Source: an uncultured Opitutaceae bacterium
GTDB lineage: Bacteria; Verrucomicrobiota; Verrucomicrobiia; Opitutales; Opitutaceae
Length of the DNA stretch: 37,600 nt
Reading direction: 5' to 3'
Assembly (NCBI GenBank): GCA_937889545.1
Contig: CALAOT010000107.1
Coordinates: 1-37,600, forward strand
The notes beneath the pieces were generated by a model. It saw only the letters and a list, made by a program, of their open reading frames with translations. It did no database searches and was not told the DNA's origin. The position numbers and the translations under genes were made by a program. Positions within the stretch are counted from its first letter, which is position 1; every line of letters starts with the position of its first letter. Below, piece by piece: positions 31,847 to 37,600 of the stretch.

Positions 31847-33811
31847 ATGGACGTCAACCTGATACTCTCGGCGCAGACCCTCTGCCTCGCTCCGCAGTTG
31901 AAGCGGAGCGGGCTGATCAACGGCCTGTTTGTGCTCAAGAACGTCCCCGCGAAGACGTATCTGCGCGTCAGCCCGGAGCAGTGGATAATCCTGCAGCAGT
32001 TCGTGGTGCCCCGGACGGTCCCCGCCGTGCTGGGCAGCGCGATCCGCAACCGGCAATGCCTGCGCCTCGGCGAATTCTTCGAGCTCATCCTGAAGGCGCT
32101 GCGGGCGAATATCCTGCTGGAGCCGGGGATCGGCCCCGAGCCCGTGCTGGCCCACAACTGGAAGTGGTCCGTCCGCCCAAAGGTGCTCGCCATGCCGCTC
32201 GCCGCCCTTTTCGGCATCGGAGTCATTATGGCGCTCGCCATCAACCCGAGGCTGCCGACGACCTTCCTGGACTGGCTGGGCGGGCTGCTGCTGCTGAGCG
32301 TGGCGCTCAGCTTCGCCTCCTTCATCTCGGGCTGCCTTGTCCGCGGCGCGGGCGGCGAGATCTACCGGCCGCGCTGGAAATGGCTGGCGATCCCGCCGCA
32401 CTTCGCGGTGGACACACACGACGCCATCATCCTGCCGAGCAAGGCGCAGACGGTGATCGGCCTCGCCGGGCCGGCGGTGCTAGCCATCGCCACGGGATTC
32501 TCGGCCTGGCGCCTGCGCGGGTGCGAGCTCTTCTCCCTGCTCGCCCTCATCATCATCGCGCGCCCCATCTTCGGGGGGCGTTTCTCAAAGCTCATCCATG
32601 TCGGCCAGAAACGCGGCCTGAGCGACGCCGAGCAATCCTACATATTCCCGCCCAACCGCCGCCCGGAGACGAGGGGCTGGCTGCTGAGCCGCGCGCTCCG
32701 CCAGCCGTCCACCTGGGTGAGGATGGCCTACGGCCTGTTCTGGGCGGTCGCCATCCTCTATTGGGGCTCCCGGCTGATGGATATGCCCGCATGGAGCCTC
32801 TCCTACTGGCTGGACTACGCGGAGAACTACGGCGTGCGGGCCGGGCTTTGGATCGGCGGGTCGCTGGCGGCGCTGGGCGCCGGCTACCTCATCTGGGAGA
32901 CCTACCACTCGGTCCGGGAGAGGGCGCAGGCGCGGCGAAACACCCTGCGCCTGTCGCGGGCGCGCTGGATCACGGCGAGGAACATGATGCTGGACGAGTC
33001 CAGCCGGATGAAGGCTATGGCCGCCTCCTCCGTGCTGAGCACGCTGCAGCCGCCGCAGCGCCTGGAGCTCGCCCGCGCGATGGCGGTCCGGCGGCACGGC
33101 CCGTGGAGGTCGCTCTGGGAGTACGAGAGCAACCCGACGCAGGTCGCGCTTATCGTGAGCGGCAAGGTCGCCCTGCGGCGGCAGCTGGCCACGGGCCGGT
33201 CGGTGCCGGTCCAGGTGCTCACCGAGGGTGACATCATCGGCCTGCACGACCTCGCGGACCCCAAGTTCCCCAGCTATCTGCTGCGGTCGCTGACCCCGGT
33301 CGTGCTGCTCTCGATGGACCGCGCGATGGCCGAGGAGCTCGTGGTCCGCAAGATTCCGCAGGCCACGCTCACGGACATGCTCCTCAAGATGCCTTTCCTC
33401 AGGCGGATCTCGCTCTGCCAGAACTGGCACCTGCAGGCCATCAACCGCTTCGCTCGCCTCTCGACGATCGTCGGCTATCCTCCGGGAAGCGTGATCCTGA
33501 GCGAGGGCCAGACGGTCGAGGAATTCTTCATCATCTTCCAGGGCAACGCGCGGGTCATGCAGAAGGGGCGCCAGGTGGCGATCATCCGCGCCGGCGAGTT
33601 CTTCGGCGAGATCGGCCTGATGCAGAACAGCTCGCCCAACGCCACCATCATTGCCTACCAGGGCACCCGCTGCCTGAGCATCCCGCGGATAGAGCTTCTG
33701 CGCTTCGTCACCCACAACTACACGGTTGCGCTCGAGATCGAGCGTGTGAGCTCGGAGCGGCTCGGCAGGCCCCTTTTCCCCCTGGAGCAGGGTGATTTCA
33801 GCACCATCTGA
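31847..33811 (+). CDS. Membrane protein: PqqD-like/M50-like (catalytic motifs lost) with two cNMP-binding-like domains
   Basis: A 654-residue protein. Residues about 25-90 resemble the PqqD-like N-terminus of YydH-type peptidases (VLKNVPAKTYLRVSPEQW). About 110-250 is membrane-embedded and matches the M50 core in spacing (GGEIYRPRWKWL, HFAVDTHDAIILPSKAQT, LAGPAVLAI). No HExxH is present where it is expected (155-163), and the usual N-P...D-G site reads ARPIFGG. Helices continue to about 355. Two C-terminal cNMP-binding folds follow, about 395-510 (degenerate) and 530-635 (SGEFFGEIGL type). The second has SSPNAT where cAMP binders keep an Arg. I infer a non-catalytic sensor or scaffold. The M50 match is by pattern only. 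Confidence 0.68.
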   Translation: MDVNLILSAQTLCLAPQLKRSGLINGLFVLKNVPAKTYLRVSPEQWIILQQFVVPRTVPAVLGSAIRNRQCLRLGEFFELILKALRANILLEPGIGPEPVLAHNWKWSVRPKVLAMPLAALFGIGVIMALAINPRLPTTFLDWLGGLLLLSVALSFASFISGCLVRGAGGEIYRPRWKWLAIPPHFAVDTHDAIILPSKAQTVIGLAGPAVLAIATGFSAWRLRGCELFSLLALIIIARPIFGGRFSKLIHVGQKRGLSDAEQSYIFPPNRRPETRGWLLSRALRQPSTWVRMAYGLFWAVAILYWGSRLMDMPAWSLSYWLDYAENYGVRAGLWIGGSLAALGAGYLIWETYHSVRERAQARRNTLRLSRARWITARNMMLDESSRMKAMAASSVLSTLQPPQRLELARAMAVRRHGPWRSLWEYESNPTQVALIVSGKVALRRQLATGRSVPVQVLTEGDIIGLHDLADPKFPSYLLRSLTPVVLLSMDRAMAEELVVRKIPQATLTDMLLKMPFLRRISLCQNWHLQAINRFARLSTIVGYPPGSVILSEGQTVEEFFIIFQGNARVMQKGRQVAIIRAGEFFGEIGLMQNSSPNATIIAYQGTRCLSIPRIELLRFVTHNYTVALEIERVSSERLGRPLFPLEQGDFSTI

Positions 33812-33990
33812 AGCGGGCTGAGGGAACGGCCGCGGCGCCCTGCTGTCTCCCGGCAGGCAGCGTGCCAACCTTGAACCCATGGAAAAGTGGCTTGCGGGCG
33901 CCGGGCTTCCGGCGGACGGGTGAGCCCGGTCCGTCGTTGAAGAGCAGCGGACTGTCCGCCAGCCTCCCCATTCCCACGCCACGTCCCGGC

Positions 33991-34875
33991 ATGCGAGGCA
34001 TCGCAGAATTCAGGGCGCTCCTTCCCGCCGCCGCCATCATCGCCGCCTCGGCGCTGCAGGCGCAACCCGACCAGACGGCTTCCACGCAGGAATCCGGCGG
34101 CCTGCTTTCCTTCATGAACCGCCTGCCGGAGCTCGTGAACCAGAACCTTCCTTTCCTCGTGCCAGGCGGAACCTATTGGTTCTACGGCAGGCCCCATATC
34201 GGCAACCCGCTTCAAGGCGATTACTTCCGCCTGGACGGCGGCGTGTGGCTGAAGGTGACCGACAGCGTGGATTTGAACGCCGGAGCGCAAGGCTACATCT
34301 GGCGCGACGAAGGCGATGGTGACGCCACCCGCTACGGCCTTTACGGCATCAACCTCGGCATCAAGTACGCCCGGCCCATCAAGTCCCGGCCGGGTTCGGC
34401 TTTCAGCGTTGGCGTCAATTATTCGAGCCCGGTCGGGCGCCCGCCCGCCTCCCTCATCGACGGGTGGCGCCACACGGATCCCTACGTGACCTACACCCGC
34501 CCGCTGGTCCCGTCCTGGAACCTGGTCGGCTATTCCAGCCTCGGCCTCGATCTCCTGGCCCATTCGCCCCTTCCGGGGACGTTCGGAATCAATGTGCTCC
34601 ACTCGAACTCGATCACGTTCTCCGTCGGCGCGAGCCGCCAATGGCCGCGCTTTGTCGGCTCGCTGACCCTGAACGGCGCGACAAGCGAGCTCGTCACCGA
34701 CCAGGGCCGCCAGGTGTTCACCCTCACTCCCCAGGTCTTCGTCCCGCTGTTTCGCCAACGCCTCCCCCGGTGGCACCTGCTGGGGGTGCTGGGGGCCCGC
34801 GCCACCGACGGGCCCGACGGGCGCCAGTTTGGCGCCAGCGCCAGCCTGAACATCAATTTCAAGTCGAAGCCCTGA
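33991..34875 (+). CDS. Predicted outer-membrane beta-barrel protein
   Basis: About 294 residues. A signal peptide (LLPAAAIIAASALQAQ) precedes alternating aromatic/polar strands: GTYWFYGRPHIGNP, VNYSSPVGRP, YVTYTRPLVPSWNLVGYSS, FGINVLHSNSITFSVGASRQ, ending SASLNINFKSKP. These are typical of an outer-membrane barrel or porin-like protein. The family is not recognised. The start used is the ATG directly before the signal peptide; the frame is open to 33862. It is the third gene of the apparent RR-cNMP-barrel operon, 179 bp after the previous stop, and could be the exported arm of that system. Confidence 0.7.
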   Translation: MRGIAEFRALLPAAAIIAASALQAQPDQTASTQESGGLLSFMNRLPELVNQNLPFLVPGGTYWFYGRPHIGNPLQGDYFRLDGGVWLKVTDSVDLNAGAQGYIWRDEGDGDATRYGLYGINLGIKYARPIKSRPGSAFSVGVNYSSPVGRPPASLIDGWRHTDPYVTYTRPLVPSWNLVGYSSLGLDLLAHSPLPGTFGINVLHSNSITFSVGASRQWPRFVGSLTLNGATSELVTDQGRQVFTLTPQVFVPLFRQRLPRWHLLGVLGARATDGPDGRQFGASASLNINFKSKP

Positions 34876-34976
34876 GAGCGGCGGGCAATGAGCCGGGTTT
34901 CCGGAGGCTCCCGGGTCGGCCAGCATGCGCCATGGCCAATATTGGGACGGCACCCCCGGCCTGGCCGGGAGGCGGA

Positions 34977-36308
34977 TCAGACTTTGAGCCGGTATCCCAC
35001 GCGCGCGATCCAGCCGGTCAACTGAACCACGGCGAAGGCCATCACGAGCGATCCGAGGACCGCGGCCACGGCGGGCAGGCCGTGGTAGGAGAAGGCGGTT
35101 GCGAGCGCCCTCTCGCCCGCAAGGCCGACCAGAAGGTACAGGAACGGGTGCAGCAGGTACGCGAGGAGCGGGTTGGCCCCGGCCGGCTGGAAGAGGCGGC
35201 TCCACCCGCGGTGGCCGCGCATGTCCATGAGCCAGTATAGAAATGCCCATGCGGCGGTGGTGATCGCCGCGCAGAACAGACACCATGACGGCGTCGCACG
35301 GATCTTGTTGATGCCGTATGGTGCGTCCAGCAGCACGCCGACCAGGAACAATCCGGCGGCAAATGCGAGCGCCCAACGCAGCCGTTGTGCCGGCTGTCGC
35401 AGCTCCGAGCCGTCGGCCAGAATCGAACCGAGGCAGCATCCCGCCATTGTGATTGCTGCCAGCGAGCCGAGATCCCCGCCGATGCTGACGTGGCCATTGA
35501 CCCATCCGAAGGCCGCCTCCAGCGCGGCCAGCGCCGGCGCCGCCCATTCCAGCCACGAACGCGACGCGAGTTGCGCGGGCAGATCGGACCGGGCTGCGAC
35601 GAAGAGCAACACCAGCCAGCCGGTCGCGCCGACCAGCCATTCCCGCCGGCGCCCGGCCGCAAGGTACAGGAGTGACGCGACGAGGTAGGCCCAGCCGATC
35701 AGCCCGAGTATCCCCCACCACGAGTGCCGCAGCCAGACTGTGTCGGAGGGATCGAAAAGCGGCCCGAGAACCATCGCCCTGCCGTCGGCGGTGCGATAGG
35801 CGAGCACGAGGGCGGCCAGCGCGGCCGCGCCGACAACGCGGCCGATTCGAAGAACGGCCCGGCCGCGTCCCGGTTGGCCGGGCACGACGGCGAAGGCGAG
35901 GAACATTGCAACATATGCGAGGGCGCCCCACAGGCCCCGCGCCCAGGGCTCGTGCTCCTCCATGTTCACCATGACAACGCCCATGACCAGCAGTGCCCAC
36001 GTGCGCACGAGCACCTTCCAAAGGAGCTGCCTGCGCGTCCGTCCCCGGGCGAGCGCCCGGCCGAAAGCCAGCGGGACCGACACGCCCGCGATGAACAGGA
36101 ACGCCGGGAAAACGACGTCCGGCAGCCTCATCGCGTCCGCCCTGACCCCGACGTGCTCGAGCCAGGAGGGCGCATGGGGCGCCCCTGCGAGATCGTTGAC
36201 GAAGACCATCAGGGTGATGACAAGTCCTCGCAGCGCATCGACCGAGGCAATCCGGGCGCCGCCCGGTTCAGGACTTGGGGCGGTATTTGAAACACGTGCC
36301 TGTGACAT
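34977..36308 (-). CDS. DUF5009 / HGSNAT-like membrane acyltransferase
   Basis: A 443-residue polytopic membrane protein. The start of the fold, RIASVDALRGLVITLMVFVN, then VVFPAFLFIAGVSVPLAFGR, matches DUF5009 and heparan-alpha-glucosaminide N-acetyltransferase-like proteins (the latter transfer acetyl from cytosolic acetyl-CoA to luminal glucosamine). About ten helices follow. The substrate is unknown; it may acetylate a cell-envelope glycan. It is convergent with the barrel gene and divergent from rpsR. The ATG is at 36308. Confidence 0.83.
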   Translation of the reverse strand: MSQARVSNTAPSPEPGGARIASVDALRGLVITLMVFVNDLAGAPHAPSWLEHVGVRADAMRLPDVVFPAFLFIAGVSVPLAFGRALARGRTRRQLLWKVLVRTWALLVMGVVMVNMEEHEPWARGLWGALAYVAMFLAFAVVPGQPGRGRAVLRIGRVVGAAALAALVLAYRTADGRAMVLGPLFDPSDTVWLRHSWWGILGLIGWAYLVASLLYLAAGRRREWLVGATGWLVLLFVAARSDLPAQLASRSWLEWAAPALAALEAAFGWVNGHVSIGGDLGSLAAITMAGCCLGSILADGSELRQPAQRLRWALAFAAGLFLVGVLLDAPYGINKIRATPSWCLFCAAITTAAWAFLYWLMDMRGHRGWSRLFQPAGANPLLAYLLHPFLYLLVGLAGERALATAFSYHGLPAVAAVLGSLVMAFAVVQLTGWIARVGYRLKV

Positions 36309-36482
36309 GGGGCGATGCGCGGGACGGCGCGCAGAAAGCTTCTGCGTGCCGCCTCAGGGGTCTTGCCAGCCTACAACGGCTGCCGGACGCAGCGGCAAGC
36401 TCCAAACTGGCCCGCCAACCCCGGCCAATGCGGGATTGACAACCCGCTGCCCACCCGCACGATCCACCCCCCTGTCCAAGAA

Positions 36483-36677
36483 ATGAGCACCGCCGAACAA
36501 AAGCAGCAGACCCCAACACCCGCGCAGATCCCCTTCACGGATCCGCAGGCCTGGGTCCGGTTCGTCACCGACACCGGCAAGATACTGCCTCGCAAGTACA
36601 CCGGGCTCTGCGCAAAGCACCAGCGCGCCGTCACGCGCACGATCAAGCACTCGCGCAACATGCTGCTCACGAAGTGA
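36483..36677 (+). CDS. rpsR: 30S ribosomal protein S18
   Basis: A 64-residue S18: FTDPQAWVRFVTDTGKILPR, then KYTGLCAKHQRAVTRTIKHS. The family core GKILPRxxTGLCAKHQR is intact; S18 binds the 30S platform with S6. It is shorter than the usual 75-80 residues, with a Gln/Thr-rich N-terminus and an abbreviated C-terminus (NMLLTK). It is followed by a strong terminator, so it is at the end of its transcript; no rpsF, ssb or rplI neighbours appear. The frame is open upstream to 36315 but homology starts here. Confidence 0.93.
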   Translation: MSTAEQKQQTPTPAQIPFTDPQAWVRFVTDTGKILPRKYTGLCAKHQRAVTRTIKHSRNMLLTK

Positions 36678-36702
36678 CCGGAGGCCGGGCGAACGCATGC
36701 CT

Positions 36703-36733
36703 GCCGGAGCCCGAAAGGCTCCGGCCTTTTTTT
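36703..36733 (+). terminator. Rho-independent terminator after rpsR
   Basis: A perfect 9-bp stem GCCGGAGCC/GGCTCCGGC (36703-36711, 36717-36725) with a CGAAA loop, then C and a T7 run. It is 25 bp after the rpsR stop. Confidence 0.93.
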
Positions 36734-36758
36734 CCCCCGGCTTTTCCCCCCGCAGACC

Positions 36759-37600
36759 ATGCCCCCTTCCGCCCGGATCTATAGGGGCACCCCGCGCAAC
36801 CTGGCCCTGCTCGCCAGGCACATCAGGGCGGGCGGGCTGGTCGCCGTTCCCACGGAAACGGTCTACGGGCTCGCGGCGGACGCGACGAGCAGCGCGGCAT
36901 GCAGGAGGATCTTCTCGGCCAAGGGGCGGCCGGCGAGCGATCCGCTGATCGTCCACATCGCCTCGCTGCGGGACCTGGGCCTCGTGGCCCGGCCCAACCC
37001 CGCCGCCCTGAAGCTTGCCAGGCGGTTCTGGCCCGGCCCGCTCACGATCGTGCTCCCGAAGACAAGCGCCGTCCCGGACGCGGCGACGGCGAACCTCCCG
37101 AGCGTCGCCGTCCGGATGCCCTCCCACCCGCTCTTTCGCCGCCTGATACGGCTGGCCGGCGTGCCGCTGGCGGCGCCGAGCGCCAATCCGTTCGGATACG
37201 TCAGCCCGACGACCGCGGGCCACGTCAGGGCCGATCTCGGCCCGAGGGTCCTCCACATCCTGGACGGCGGTCCCTCCCGGATCGGCCTGGAGTCGACGAT
37301 CGTCGACCTGCGCGATCCGCGGCACCCCTCCCTGCTGCGGCCCGGAGCCATCACCCGCGGCGAGATCGCTGCGGCGCTCGGGATCCCTGTCGCGATGTCC
37401 AGGCGGTCCGCGGCCAGAGGCCGGGGCCGACTCGCGCCCGGCCAGATGTCCCGGCACTACAGCCCGCGGACGCCCGTCATCCTCCACGCCAGGCTGACCC
37501 GGCGGATGGCGGCGCAGGGCGCCGCCGGGGATGCCTGGCTGTTCATCTCGCGGCCCCGCGGGGCGCGGCCGGCCCCGGGCGGGCCCGGAAACGTGTTCTG
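36759..37600 (+). CDS. Threonylcarbamoyl-AMP synthase, Sua5/YrdC family (3' truncated by window edge)
   Basis: Sua5/YrdC/TsaC makes threonylcarbamoyl-AMP from threonine, bicarbonate and ATP, the first step of tRNA t6A. From the ATG at 36759 the frame runs open to the window end, 280 codons. The YrdC core is clear: GGLVAVPTETVYGLAADATS, then FSAKGRPASDPLIVHIA, RFWPGPLTIVLPK, and PLAAPSANPFGYVSPT (Lys-Arg/Ser-Asn ATP-site pattern KGR and SAN), then GLESTIVDLR. A linker PGQMSRHYSPRTP leads into a C-terminal Sua5 domain, so this is the long Sua5 form rather than TsaC. It starts 26 bp after the rpsR terminator. Confidence 0.93.
   Translation, partial: MPPSARIYRGTPRNLALLARHIRAGGLVAVPTETVYGLAADATSSAACRRIFSAKGRPASDPLIVHIASLRDLGLVARPNPAALKLARRFWPGPLTIVLPKTSAVPDAATANLPSVAVRMPSHPLFRRLIRLAGVPLAAPSANPFGYVSPTTAGHVRADLGPRVLHILDGGPSRIGLESTIVDLRDPRHPSLLRPGAITRGEIAAALGIPVAMSRRSAARGRGRLAPGQMSRHYSPRTPVILHARLTRRMAAQGAAGDAWLFISRPRGARPAPGGPGNVF

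Noticed and set aside
33718..36021. 767-codon frame on the - strand
   Set aside because: Shadow of the barrel gene and of the DUF5009 gene in another frame; no motif supports it.
36354..37487. 377-codon frame on the - strand
   Set aside because: Antisense to rpsR and the Sua5 gene, both of which are unmistakable on the + strand.
1..37600. CRISPR arrays, rRNA genes, complete insertion sequences, origin of replication
   Set aside because: No regularly spaced repeats, rRNA-like stretches, paired terminal repeats with an intact transposase, or DnaA-box clusters were seen.

Overview
The window looks like the chromosome of a Verrucomicrobium, most likely Opitutaceae. The basis is family recognition: several secreted proteins end in tandem copies of a glycine-rich domain closing in VYEVP, typical of that group, next to a Gram-negative type II secretion system (T2SS), an ADOP-type permease and very high GC. 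GC was judged by eye: high in 1-19 kb and 31-37.6 kb, clearly lower in about 20-30 kb. No species assignment is claimed.

Region 1 (1-10.2 kb) holds a T2SS. The 3' part of gspF runs rightward off the left edge. It meets a leftward operon gspG-H-I-J-K-L-M, then apbE (FAD:protein FMN transferase) and a 550-residue Ig/C-terminal-domain (CTD) secreted protein. The gsp genes overlap or nearly touch. An MFS transporter lies upstream of gspG on the same strand.

Region 2 (10.5-19.6 kb) has two large paralogous secreted arylsulfotransferase-family proteins, both leftward, each with an Ig-like domain and two CTD copies. Between them are two rightward genes: a GT39-like membrane glycosyltransferase and an acyltransferase-3 protein. 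The block looks like a cell-surface glycan or secreted-molecule modification locus. The two paralogs share a 91-nt identical tract. A SpoIIAA/STAS-like gene follows.

Region 3 (19.7-24.5 kb) is eroded accessory DNA: a frameshifted DUF4386 gene, a small stress cluster (CsbD, BON, mini membrane protein), and a graveyard of joined fragments (ISL3 transposase, ankyrin-like, DUF262; then a Tat/Gfo-Idh-MocA start fused to a CTD tail with an internal stop). One tRNA-Arg(CCT) gene lies here.

Region 4 (24.5-29.6 kb) is a tRNA-bounded insertion. A complete tRNA-Arg(CCT) sits at 29.6 kb and a 47-nt copy of its 3' half at 24.5 kb, in direct orientation. Between them are a PIN toxin/antitoxin pair and a PadR-ADOP permease pair. 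No integrase is visible.

Region 5 (29.7-37.6 kb) returns to high GC: a SnoaL-like secreted protein, a methyltransferase, then an apparent operon of a CheY-like receiver, a membrane protein that looks like a catalytically dead PqqD/M50 (YydH-like) protein fused to two cyclic-nucleotide-binding folds, and an outer-membrane barrel. A DUF5009 acyltransferase-like gene lies opposite. The window closes with rpsR, a strong terminator and the start of a Sua5/YrdC threonylcarbamoyl-AMP synthase gene.

The most promising leads are the CTD family linked to the T2SS, the pseudoprotease/cNMP envelope operon, and the integrase-less tRNA-bounded island with hybrid tRNA ends.
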